From: Firmicutes bacterium HGW-Firmicutes-15
GTDB lineage: Bacteria > Bacillota > Syntrophomonadia > Syntrophomonadales > Syntrophomonadaceae
Direction of reading: 5' to 3'
NCBI GenBank assembly: GCA_002840245.1
Contig: PHAA01000024.1
Coordinates: 27,135 to 91,134 of the forward strand
Length of the DNA: 64,000 nt
Shown here: positions 9,637-16,706 of the stretch, one piece after another
Numbering within the stretch: the stretch's first letter is position 1
How the letters are laid out: every line of letters begins with the position of its first letter
Translations under genes and position numbers: made by a program
Notes under the pieces: model-generated
The model's database searches: none
The model's input: only the letters and a program-made list of their open reading frames with translations
What the model was told of the DNA's origin: nothing

Positions 9637-10491
9637 TTATACTTCGTGGAAACAAAGTGCAATCAAACCTGGTCCGGTGTGGACTCCCAAAACCGGGCTG
9701 ATGTCGGAAAAAATGAGTTCCCTGACATTAGGCAGTTTGCTCAGCTTGGCAAATACTTTTTCGCCTTCAACTTTTGCTCCGCCATGCAAAACCGCCAAGT
9801 TGAAGGGTTTATTGGCAACTTGTTCTTCGATAACCCCCATTAGTCGATCAATTGACTTGTGGTATCCTCTTACTTTGGCATAGGTATAGTATATTCCTTC
9901 TGTATTTACAGATATAATCGGTTTTAAATTAAGTAAGTCCCCTAACATTCCAGCTACTTTGCCAATTCGGCCACCCTTGCGCAGGTATTCCAGGGTTTCA
10001 ATTACATAGAAGGCTTTTACGCGGGGTTGCAAGCTTGCAAGTTTTTTCATGACGCTGTCAAAACTGAGTCCATTGGCAATATTGCGAGCGGCATCTAGGA
10101 CCATCCAGCCGGTACCCATACATAAGGTGAGAGAGTCAAAGACTTCAATGACTATATCATCAAAATCTTTAGCGGCCAGTTTCATGGCCTGGTAGGTGCC
10201 GGATAAGCCGCTAGATAAGGTTATAGCCAGCACGTGGGTAAAACCTTCTTGGCGTGCACTTTCCATAGCATCCTTTATTTCTTGCAGGTTAGGCATGGAC
10301 GTAGTGGGAATCTCTGCGGGCATACGATTATAGACATCCATAGGCTGTATGTCTATACGATCAGAATACTGCCGATCTGGGTAAATTACTTTCAGGGGCA
10401 GGATTCTAATGCCCAGTTCATTAATAAAGCTCTGAGGAAGGTCACATGCGCTGTCGGCAATTAAAGCAATTTTTTCTTTCAATATCAACAC
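9637..10491 (-). CDS. DegV-family fatty-acid-binding protein
   Basis: DegV/FakB-type protein of 284 aa that would bind a fatty acid and, in the characterised FakA/FakB system, present it for phosphorylation. The N-terminal domain begins IALIADSACDLP. The family motifs TTSMP (~93-97), SSGLSGTYQ (~122-130) and LEYLRKGGRIG are present, and the C-terminal half has the LHGGA and GPGLIAL segments typical of the family. The ATG has an AAGGAG site upstream. No fakA lies in the window. The 3' end abuts the dispersed repeat. Confidence 0.9.
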   Translation of the reverse strand: MLILKEKIALIADSACDLPQSFINELGIRILPLKVIYPDRQYSDRIDIQPMDVYNRMPAEIPTTSMPNLQEIKDAMESARQEGFTHVLAITLSSGLSGTYQAMKLAAKDFDDIVIEVFDSLTLCMGTGWMVLDAARNIANGLSFDSVMKKLASLQPRVKAFYVIETLEYLRKGGRIGKVAGMLGDLLNLKPIISVNTEGIYYTYAKVRGYHKSIDRLMGVIEEQVANKPFNLAVLHGGAKVEGEKVFAKLSKLPNVRELIFSDISPVLGVHTGPGLIALCFHEV

Positions 10492-10626
10492 TCCTTTGTA
10501 AACAAGGTGTTGTTAAAGGATTAACAACATCAATTATCATTTTAGAGGATTAACCTTGATTAGGCAAAAAAAATTAACGTTTATAAACTCAAGTGTCGCA
10601 GTTAATGGATACTGCGACATAAGAGT

Positions 10627-10690
10627 TGTCATTCTGAACGAAGTGAAGAATCTTCCCCACGCTTAGGGGAAAGATCCTTCGCTGATCCTC
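10627..10690. repeat. GTCATTCTGA-type repeat with hairpin
   Basis: The stretch begins TTGTCATTCTGAACGAAGTG and contains an imperfect hairpin (10645-10680: GAAGAATCTTCCCC against GGGGAAAGATCCTTC). I recognise this as one half of the GTCATTCTGA(G/A)CGAAG...GAATCT intergenic repeat scattered through many Firmicutes. The other half looks degraded. It lies in the 326-base gap between degV and ylxM, which otherwise holds only the ylxM promoter. Confidence 0.6.
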
Positions 10691-10743
10691 ACCGTCAACT
10701 GCGAACATTGGGTTAAAAATTACTTCGAAAAATTGCTAATGCA

Positions 10744-10772
10744 TTGACAAGGTCGATTGGAACAGATACAAT
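10744..10772 (+). promoter_or_regulatory. Sigma-A promoter of the ylxM-ffh operon
   Basis: TTGACA (10744-10749), a 17-base spacer and TACAAT (10767-10772). It is the only strong candidate ahead of ylxM. Confidence 0.85.
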
Positions 10773-10778
10773 AGCCAT

Positions 10779-10798
10779 GTAAAGTAAATATACTTTAC
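10779..10798 (+). promoter_or_regulatory. Perfect palindrome at the ylxM transcription start
   Basis: GTAAAGTA-AATA-TACTTTAC, an 8-bp perfect inverted repeat that starts 7 bases after the -10 hexamer. It could be an operator or a 5'-end mRNA hairpin. Confidence 0.5.
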
Positions 10799-10817
10799 GC
10801 GAGGAGAATGAACTGCT

Positions 10818-11159
10818 ATGCTGGAGAAAATAAGCCGTGTAGTATTGCTTAAGGATTTTTATGGACCCTTGCTTACTGAGAAACAGCAGAATGTTCTAAA
10901 CTTGCATTATGAAAATGATTTATCTCTTTCCGAAATTGCTGATGATATGAATACTAGTCGGCAGGCGGTTTATGATATGGTAAAAAAGGCGGAAAGTCTT
11001 TTAGAGCAATATGAGCAAAAGCTGGGCTTAGTGGAGAGGTTTCAAATAATGCGTGAGCGTTTAAATGAATTATCCTCACTGCTAGAGGGAACAGAAGTTA
11101 ATCAGCGTACGGTAAGCCAGTCAGTGGAAATTTTACGAGAGCTTTCCCGGCTGCTGTAA
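10818..11159 (+). CDS. ylxM: YlxM/UPF0122 HTH protein
   Basis: 113 aa, with a sigma-70 region-4-like helix-turn-helix in the N-terminal half (LSLSEIADDMNTSRQAVYDM, residues ~34-53) and a coiled-coil-prone C-terminus. In Firmicutes and Streptococcus, YlxM sits ahead of ffh and modulates SRP assembly or GTPase activity. It is probably co-transcribed with ffh, whose start follows 16 bases after the stop. GAGGAG precedes the ATG. Confidence 0.92.
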   Translation: MLEKISRVVLLKDFYGPLLTEKQQNVLNLHYENDLSLSEIADDMNTSRQAVYDMVKKAESLLEQYEQKLGLVERFQIMRERLNELSSLLEGTEVNQRTVSQSVEILRELSRLL

Positions 11160-11175
11160 GAAAAGGAGAGGTATT

Positions 11176-12522
11176 GTGGCGTTTGAAGGATTGTCAGACC
11201 GACTGCAAGAGGTCTTTAGAAAACTGCGCGGTAAAGGTAAAATATCAGAAGATGATGTGAAAGTTGCCATGCGTGAAGTCAGGCTGGCTCTATTGGAGGC
11301 AGACGTTAATTATAAGGTTGTTAAAAAGTTTGTTGCGACTGTCAGTGATAGAGCGATAGGCCAGGAAGTACTGCAGAGTGTGACCCCTGGGCAGCAGATT
11401 GTCAAGATAGTTTACGACGAGATGAGCAACCTGATGGGAGAATCTGAAAATAAATTACTTATGTCATCCAAGCCACCCACTGTTTTTATGGCAGTGGGGT
11501 TGCAGGGTGCCGGTAAGACTACAACCGTAGCTAAGCTAGCCAAGAGCTTAATTAAGCTTGGAAGGCGTCCCCTGCTGGTGGCATGTGATGTTTATCGACC
11601 CGCGGCTATTAAACAACTGCAGGTGCTGGGGGAGCAGGTAGGTGTCCCGGTATTTTCCCAGGGTCAGGTCAATCCAGTTGATATTGCCCGCGACTCTTTG
11701 GAGTTTGCAAGGATGAATAACCGGGATGTTGTGATAATAGATACAGCTGGTAGACTGCATATCAATGAAGAGTTAATGGGTGAATTAAAGCAGATTAAAA
11801 CATCGGTAGAACCACATGAAATACTTCTGGTGGTGGATGCCATGACCGGTCAGGATGCGGTTAATGTGGCAGAGGCTTTCAACAATGATCTGGGTTTGAC
11901 CGGAGTTATACTAACCAAGCTTGATGGTGACACTCGAGGTGGAGCAGCCCTGTCGGTCAAGGCGGTTACCGGTTGCCCAATTAAAATGGTGGGCATGGGG
12001 GAGAAGTTGGATGCTCTGGAGACCTTTCACCCAGAAAGAATGGCCTCGCGTATACTAGGCATGGGAGATATTTTGACTTTGGTGGAAAAAGCCCAGTCTA
12101 GTTTTGACCAGAAGCAAGCTAAGGAAATGGAAAGGAAGATCCGCCAGCAAGAGTTTACTTTGGAAGATTTTCTGGAACAAATGCAGAAGGTCAGATCTAT
12201 GGGTCCGCTGGAAGATTTGCTGGGCATGATACCAGGTATGGGGAAACAAATGAAGGCAATGAAGGGCGAGATAGATGAGAAAGAACTCGGCCATGTGGAA
12301 GCCATAATTAAGTCCATGACCTTGGAGGAAAGACGTAATCCGGTCATATTGAACGGCAGCCGCAAGAAAAGGATTGCCCGGGGGAGTGGAACCAAAGTTC
12401 AGGAAGTAAATAGATTACTTAAACAATTTGAAGATTCTCGGAAGCTAATGAAGCAGTTTGCCGATATGGGTGGCAAAAAGGGTAAACGGGGCGGGATGCC
12501 CAATATGAAACTGCCGTTTTAA
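11176..12522 (+). CDS. ffh: Signal recognition particle protein Ffh
   Basis: SRP54 GTPase that targets membrane proteins co-translationally. It has an N domain (~1-95) and a G domain with GLQGAGKTTTVAKLA (P-loop, ~108-122), DVYRPAAIKQL, DTAGR and TKLDGD. The methionine-rich M domain (~300-448) has FLEQMQKVRSMGPLEDLLGMIPGM and RIARGSGT, which bind SRP RNA and signal peptides. The start is GTG after AGGAGAGG. 448 aa is the normal length. Confidence 0.97.
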   Translation: MAFEGLSDRLQEVFRKLRGKGKISEDDVKVAMREVRLALLEADVNYKVVKKFVATVSDRAIGQEVLQSVTPGQQIVKIVYDEMSNLMGESENKLLMSSKPPTVFMAVGLQGAGKTTTVAKLAKSLIKLGRRPLLVACDVYRPAAIKQLQVLGEQVGVPVFSQGQVNPVDIARDSLEFARMNNRDVVIIDTAGRLHINEELMGELKQIKTSVEPHEILLVVDAMTGQDAVNVAEAFNNDLGLTGVILTKLDGDTRGGAALSVKAVTGCPIKMVGMGEKLDALETFHPERMASRILGMGDILTLVEKAQSSFDQKQAKEMERKIRQQEFTLEDFLEQMQKVRSMGPLEDLLGMIPGMGKQMKAMKGEIDEKELGHVEAIIKSMTLEERRNPVILNGSRKKRIARGSGTKVQEVNRLLKQFEDSRKLMKQFADMGGKKGKRGGMPNMKLPF

Positions 12523-12697
12523 TTAGTTGAGACTTACATCACCTGTACTTGCCGTGAGTGACAAAATAACCATCCCCTTGACACGGTGCAGGTTAATATA
12601 AGTGGATATTTAGGGTCTATCAAGGAATATACAAGACAGAATACACTGAAGGTTTTACTTGAATTTTTGATAGTCTCTTAAACAAGGAGGTGACAAT

Positions 12698-12964
12698 ATG
12701 GCAACAAAGATCAGGCTAAAAAGGATGGGAGCTAAGAAAAATCCTTTCTACAGAGTAGTGGTAGCAGATTCCAGAGCACCAAGAGATGGTCGTTTTATTG
12801 AGGAAATAGGTTATTATGACCCCGCGACCAATCCCGCAACTATTAAAATAGATGAAGAAAAAGCGCTCAAATGGTTGACGACCGGTGCTAAACCTTCTGA
12901 TACGGCAAAATCTCTCTTGCAGAAACAAGGGATCATGAGTAAATTCGCGGAAAGCCGCAAGTAG
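12698..12964 (+). CDS. rpsP: Ribosomal protein S16
   Basis: 30S subunit protein, 88 aa, beginning [20 protein letters not shown] with the family pattern [20 protein letters not shown]. An AAGGAGGTG Shine-Dalgarno precedes it. The 175-base leader after ffh contains a TTGACA (12578-12583) without a convincing -10, plus complementary CTATCAA/TTGATAG segments that could fold. Confidence 0.97.
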   Translation: MATKIRLKRMGAKKNPFYRVVVADSRAPRDGRFIEEIGYYDPATNPATIKIDEEKALKWLTTGAKPSDTAKSLLQKQGIMSKFAESRK

Positions 12965-12985
12965 AGGCTTGGGGGTGAAACATAA

Positions 12986-13216
12986 GTGAAAAAACTAGTT
13001 GAAATGATCGCCCGCTCACTGGTAGATAATCCGGATGAAGTTCAAGTTAATGAGACCGAGAATGAAACATCAGTATTGCTTGAACTCCGGGTAGCTCCCG
13101 ACGATATGGGTAAGGTAATAGGCAAGCAAGGCAAAATTGCCAAATCGATTCGTACCCTTACCAAGGCTGCAGCCGCTAAGGAAGGCAAAAGAGTAGCAGT
13201 GGAGATCATGAGATAG
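12986..13216 (+). CDS. khpA: KH-domain RNA-binding protein KhpA (YlqC)
   Basis: 76 aa, a single KH domain with the GxxG loop in VIGKQGKIAKSIRTL. KhpA, with its partner KhpB, binds RNA and affects cell envelope growth in Firmicutes. Start GTG at 12986 after GGGGGTG. It lies 21 bases after rpsP, its usual neighbour. Confidence 0.93.
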   Translation: MKKLVEMIARSLVDNPDEVQVNETENETSVLLELRVAPDDMGKVIGKQGKIAKSIRTLTKAAAAKEGKRVAVEIMR

Positions 13217-13238
13217 GCCAACTTGGAGGTATTAATTG

Positions 13239-13769
13239 GTGGAGTCCCAGGAATTAATTAAAATTGGAAAAATAAACGGTACCCATGGTTACAAAGGGGC
13301 AGTCAAGGTAGAATTGTTGACTGATTTTCCTCAACGTTTTAAGAATTTGCAGAAGGTAAAGATAAGTCAGAAGAATACCGTGGTAGAGTTGACGATTGAG
13401 TCCTGCAATTCGCACCAGGGAAAACTTTTGATTAAATTCAAAGGCATAGATAGTATCGAAGAGGCGGTTAAATACCGAAACGCCTATTTAAATGTTTCTG
13501 CTGATGAAATATACCCTTTGCCCGAAGGTTCATTTTATCATTTCCAGTTGATTGGTATGAAGGTATATGATTTGGAAATAGGATATCTGGGGCAATTGAT
13601 CGATATCATTGAAACTGGAGCCAATGATGTATATGTGATAAAGTCGGATGTTTACGAAGAAATCCTCATACCTGCCATCAAAGAGGTAATTCGTGAGGTT
13701 GATTTGGCTAGTATGAGCATGCATGTCAAACTGCTGCCTGGATTGTTAGAAGTTAAACGGGAAAGGTGA
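13239..13769 (+). CDS. rimM: Ribosome maturation factor RimM
   Basis: Assists 30S maturation and binds S19. The N-terminal RimM barrel starts IKIGKINGTHGYKGAVKV and the PRC-barrel begins near FYHFQLIGMKVYD. GTG 13239 lies 8 bases after GGAGGT and is preferred over the adjacent in-frame TTG 13236. 176 aa is normal. Its stop overlaps the alternative trmD GTG start. Confidence 0.95.
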   Translation: MESQELIKIGKINGTHGYKGAVKVELLTDFPQRFKNLQKVKISQKNTVVELTIESCNSHQGKLLIKFKGIDSIEEAVKYRNAYLNVSADEIYPLPEGSFYHFQLIGMKVYDLEIGYLGQLIDIIETGANDVYVIKSDVYEEILIPAIKEVIREVDLASMSMHVKLLPGLLEVKRER

Positions 13770-13780
13770 GCGTAGGATCA

Positions 13781-14518
13781 ATGAAAATCGATATACTGAC
13801 GCTTTTTCCTGCCATGTTTGCTTCGCCTTTTAACGAGAGCATCATTGAAAGGGCGCGGACCCGAAAGCTTGTGGAAATAAACACTGTAAATATTAGAGAT
13901 TATGCCTTGGGCAGGCACCAACAGGTGGATGATTACCCTTATGGGGGCGGAGCAGGGATGGTTATGAAGTTTGATGTGCTATCCCGAGCTATAGGAAGCC
14001 TAAAAGGGGAAAATTCACGCGTTATTTACCTATCACCCCAAGGGAAACCACTCGATCAGGATACCGTTGTTCGTGTGGCCAGGCAGGAGCATTTAATATT
14101 GCTCTGTGGGCACTACGAAGGCATTGACGAACGGATAATGAATCTTGTGGATGAAGAGCTTTCCATAGGTGATTATGTATTGAGCGGAGGAGAATTAGCC
14201 GCTATGGTGGTTGTGGACGCGGTTACTCGCTTAATTCCCGGAGTGTTGGGTGATGATAATTCTTCTCAAGAGGAATCTTTCGTCGGTGGCCTGCTGGAAT
14301 ATCCGCATTACACCCGACCCAGGATTTATCAGGGCGAGGAAGTGCCGGAAACACTTCTCTCGGGACACCATGAGCAGATACGTTTATGGCGAAAAAAGCT
14401 GAGTTTAAAGCGTACCCTTATAAAAAGACCAGATCTGTTGTTGAAAAGAGAATACGATCAAGAAGAAAGAAAACTGCTTGAGGAAATTCTATTTAACGGG
14501 GAGAAAAAAACTAAGTGA
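13781..14518 (+). CDS. trmD: tRNA (guanine-37-N1)-methyltransferase
   Basis: SPOUT methyltransferase that makes m1G37. Hallmarks are MKIDILTLFPAMF at the N-terminus, DDYPYGGGAGMVMK, LCGHYEGIDERI and SIGDYVLSGGELAAMV (the SAM knot). ATG 13781 gives the standard N-terminus. An upstream in-frame GTG at 13766 would add five residues and couple to rimM. The C-terminal domain carries the G37-binding region (RPRIYQGEEVPETLLSGHH). Confidence 0.96.
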   Translation: MKIDILTLFPAMFASPFNESIIERARTRKLVEINTVNIRDYALGRHQQVDDYPYGGGAGMVMKFDVLSRAIGSLKGENSRVIYLSPQGKPLDQDTVVRVARQEHLILLCGHYEGIDERIMNLVDEELSIGDYVLSGGELAAMVVVDAVTRLIPGVLGDDNSSQEESFVGGLLEYPHYTRPRIYQGEEVPETLLSGHHEQIRLWRKKLSLKRTLIKRPDLLLKREYDQEERKLLEEILFNGEKKTK

Positions 14519-15093
14519 GAAAAGCCCGAGTATACATAGCACTGCTACATTATCCTATGTATAATAAAAGAATGGACACAGTAACCACCTCGATTACCAA
14601 CCTGGACTTGCATGATATTGCTCGTGCTGCGCGGACCTACAATGTGGACGGCTTTTATGTAGTTCATCCATCCGCCAACCAGCAGAAGTTGATCGGGGAG
14701 ATTCTGGCCTACTGGCAGGAGGGCTATGGAGGACGTTATAATCCCGACCGACAGGAAGCTTTTAAGCAACTCAAACTTGTGGAAAATCTTAGTGAGGTAG
14801 TTGATGGGATTGAGCAAGAAACCGGACAGAGGGTCTATACGGTTGCTACGGATGCCCGCCTCTATCCGAATACCATAAGTTACAGCCAGTTAAAAACGGA
14901 AATATTTAATGACAATAGGATTTATTTGTTGCTTTTTGGTACTGGCTGGGGTATGGTGCAGGAGTTGGTGGATGGATGTGATTATATCTTGGAACCTGTA
15001 GCTGGGGCCGGCGATTATAACCACCTATCCGTTCGAAGTGCGGTTTCCATAATTTTGGATCGCTTATTGGGCGAATTCTGGTTTAATAGATAG
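14515..15093 (+). CDS. SPOUT-type RNA methyltransferase (TrmD-adjacent family)
   Basis: 192 aa. It starts with GTG overlapping the trmD stop by 4 bases (translational coupling). It begins RKARVYIALLHYPMYNK, contains TSITNLDLHDIARAARTYNV and ends with LFGTGWGMVQEL and VRSAVSIILDRLLGE. These match the small RNA methyltransferase domain family found next to trmD in clostridia and some deltaproteobacteria. The GTGWG and NHLSVRSAVSI segments would form the knot that binds SAM. Its RNA target is unknown. Confidence 0.8.
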   Translation: MRKARVYIALLHYPMYNKRMDTVTTSITNLDLHDIARAARTYNVDGFYVVHPSANQQKLIGEILAYWQEGYGGRYNPDRQEAFKQLKLVENLSEVVDGIEQETGQRVYTVATDARLYPNTISYSQLKTEIFNDNRIYLLLFGTGWGMVQELVDGCDYILEPVAGAGDYNHLSVRSAVSIILDRLLGEFWFNR

Positions 15094-15100
15094 TTTTTTC

Positions 15101-15129
15101 TTGAGCTTGCTTATGTGCTGTGGTAAAAT
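15101..15129 (+). promoter_or_regulatory. Sigma-A promoter for rplS
   Basis: TTGAGC (15101-15106), a 17-base spacer and TAAAAT (15124-15129). This leaves a leader of about 70 bases before rplS. Confidence 0.7.
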
Positions 15130-15204
15130 AGGCTTGTTCTGTAATAAAGGTGGTAGTTACATTTTTATGGATGTATCTCTGCCTGCTGGAAGGAGGTAGG
15201 AATC

Positions 15205-15558
15205 ATGCAAGACATAATCAGGTCAGTTGAAGAAGAACATTACAAAAAAGACATACCGGTTTTTGGACCTGGGGACACACTCAAAGTTCACTGTAAGGTG
15301 GTTGAGGGAACCAGAGAAAGAATTCAGGTATATGAAGGAATTGTTATGAAGGTCAGAGGCGGCGGTCTTTCTAAGAACTTTACCGTAAGAAGAGTAACTT
15401 ACGGGGTTGCCGTTGAAAGGACATTCCTTATAAATTCACCGAAAATAGCTCGGATTGAAGTTACCAGGAAGGGTAAAGTTCGCAGAGCCAGGCTCTTCTA
15501 CCTACGGGGCTTAACTGGTAAAAAAGCTCGGGTTAAGGAAAAGAGCAGATTTAGATAA
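15205..15558 (+). CDS. rplS: Ribosomal protein L19
   Basis: 50S protein, 117 aa, at the 30S-50S interface. The core [32 protein letters not shown] and [16 protein letters not shown] is typical. A strong GGAAGGAGG site precedes the ATG. A terminator follows 8 bases after the stop. Confidence 0.97.
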   Translation: MQDIIRSVEEEHYKKDIPVFGPGDTLKVHCKVVEGTRERIQVYEGIVMKVRGGGLSKNFTVRRVTYGVAVERTFLINSPKIARIEVTRKGKVRRARLFYLRGLTGKKARVKEKSRFR

Positions 15559-15566
15559 AGATTTAA

Positions 15567-15595
15567 GGGGATACCGAGGGGTATTCTCTTTTTTT
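15567..15595 (+). terminator. Rho-independent terminator after rplS
   Basis: GGGGATACC / GGTATTCTC (two wobbles) with loop GAGG, followed by TTTTTTT. Confidence 0.82.
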
Positions 15596-15624
15596 CTATT
15601 GGTACGGATGCGACTGGGGGAGGG

Positions 15625-15657
15625 GGTGCGACAGAGGACGGTTCAGGGTGTCGCACC
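15625..15657. repeat. Short inverted repeat (GGACGGTTC type)
   Basis: Perfect 9-bp arms GGTGCGACA and TGTCGCACC flank GAGGACGGTTCAGGG. It resembles the GGGGACGGTTC-centred palindromes common in clostridial intergenic DNA. Confidence 0.6.
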
Positions 15658-15660
15658 TTA

Positions 15661-15818
15661 GGGACCATCTAAAAATAAACAAGTCATTTACACCGGGATT
15701 TTTCGCACTAGACTGCGTTGTCGTCAATCGCAATACGTCGAGTATTACTCATTCCTCCGCCTTGTCTAGCACGAAAAATCCTCGGCGTATTCTGCCTTAT
15801 TTATTCCTTGATGGTCCC
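15661..15818. repeat. 158-bp inverted-repeat element (MITE/REP-like)
   Basis: The ends are GGGACCATC and GATGGTCCC. The arms stay complementary inward for about 50 bases with interruptions (the CGGGATTTTTCGCACTAGAC arm pairs with a segment containing GTCTAGCACGAAAAATCC). The centre has CTGCGTTGTCGTCAATCGCA and CATTCCTCCGCCTTGTC, a phrase I have met in many clostridial intergenic repeats. It contains no gene. It lies between the rplS terminator and rbgA. Confidence 0.75.
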
Positions 15819-15862
15819 CATTGTCGTGTTGTCTAAGAAAATGTTCGAAGGAGGTAGCAATC

Positions 15863-16699
15863 GTGGCGATTAACTGGTATCCCGGTCATATGGTGAAGGC
15901 CAAACGGGAAATAGAAGAGAATATGAAGCTCGTTGATATTGTGGCTATGCTGCTTGATGCCCGAGCTCCCTTTTCCTGCCGTAATTCTGATCTGGAAAAG
16001 ATATGTAGAAGAAAACAGCTGCTATTTGTGTTAAATAAAATAGATCTGGCTTCGCCGGATGCCACTCAGTATTACCTTTCTCGATTGCGGAAGGAAGGTG
16101 AAATGGTAACCTCCATTGATTCCACCAGCGGTAAAGGGCTGACAGAAGTAATCCAGGCTATTAAAGCCGCCTATCAGCCGCAGGTGGAAGAGATGCTGCG
16201 TAAAGGCCGCAGAATTAGACCCGCCCGAGTTATGGTCGTAGGGGTTCCCAACATAGGCAAATCTACTTTTTTAAACTGCTTGGTGGGTAAAAAGATGGCT
16301 CAAACCGGTGCTAAGCCAGGTATTACTAGGGGTAAACAGTGGGTGCGGGTAAGAGAAGATATAGAATTAATGGATACCCCCGGTCTTATGTGGCCCAAAG
16401 TCGAAGCAGAGGAGCAGGGCTTGAAACTAGCTCTTTTAAATATAGTAGGAGAAAATGCCTATAATGAGGAAGAGGTAGCCATGTACTTGTTAAAAACCCT
16501 GCAAGAAAAATCTCCGGAAACTCTTACTGAGAAACTAAAAGTAAGCAGCCCAGACCAAAGTACTGAGGAACTTTTGGGAGAAATTGCTCTTAGGCGAGGA
16601 CACCTTCTAAAGGCTGGAGCGCTCGATACCGGCAAAACTTGCACCTCGCTTCTACACGATTTTCGCAAGGGCAAACTTTGCCGCATCAGCTTGGATTGA
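15863..16699 (+). CDS. rbgA: Ribosome biogenesis GTPase RbgA (YlqF)
   Basis: Circularly permuted GTPase needed for late 50S assembly. The motif order G4-G5-G1-G3 is visible: LNKIDLA, then GVPNIGKSTFLNCLVG (P-loop), then DTPGLMWP. It begins INWYPGHMVKAKREI, the family N-terminus. GTG 15863 follows GGAGGT. Upstream in-frame codons reach into the repeat element and are not used. 278 aa fits. It converges with the next gene, 7 bases apart. Confidence 0.95.
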   Translation: MAINWYPGHMVKAKREIEENMKLVDIVAMLLDARAPFSCRNSDLEKICRRKQLLFVLNKIDLASPDATQYYLSRLRKEGEMVTSIDSTSGKGLTEVIQAIKAAYQPQVEEMLRKGRRIRPARVMVVGVPNIGKSTFLNCLVGKKMAQTGAKPGITRGKQWVRVREDIELMDTPGLMWPKVEAEEQGLKLALLNIVGENAYNEEEVAMYLLKTLQEKSPETLTEKLKVSSPDQSTEELLGEIALRRGHLLKAGALDTGKTCTSLLHDFRKGKLCRISLD

Positions 16700-16706
16700 G
16701 ATAATT

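Noticed and set aside
9310..9843. Open frame of 177 codons over the repeat and the degV 3' end
   Set aside because: It covers the dispersed repeat and the antisense of degV, has no ribosome site, and gives no recognisable protein.
15648..15836. 62-codon frame upstream of rbgA
   Set aside because: It lies within the 158-bp inverted-repeat element. The composition follows the repeat and no ribosome site is present.
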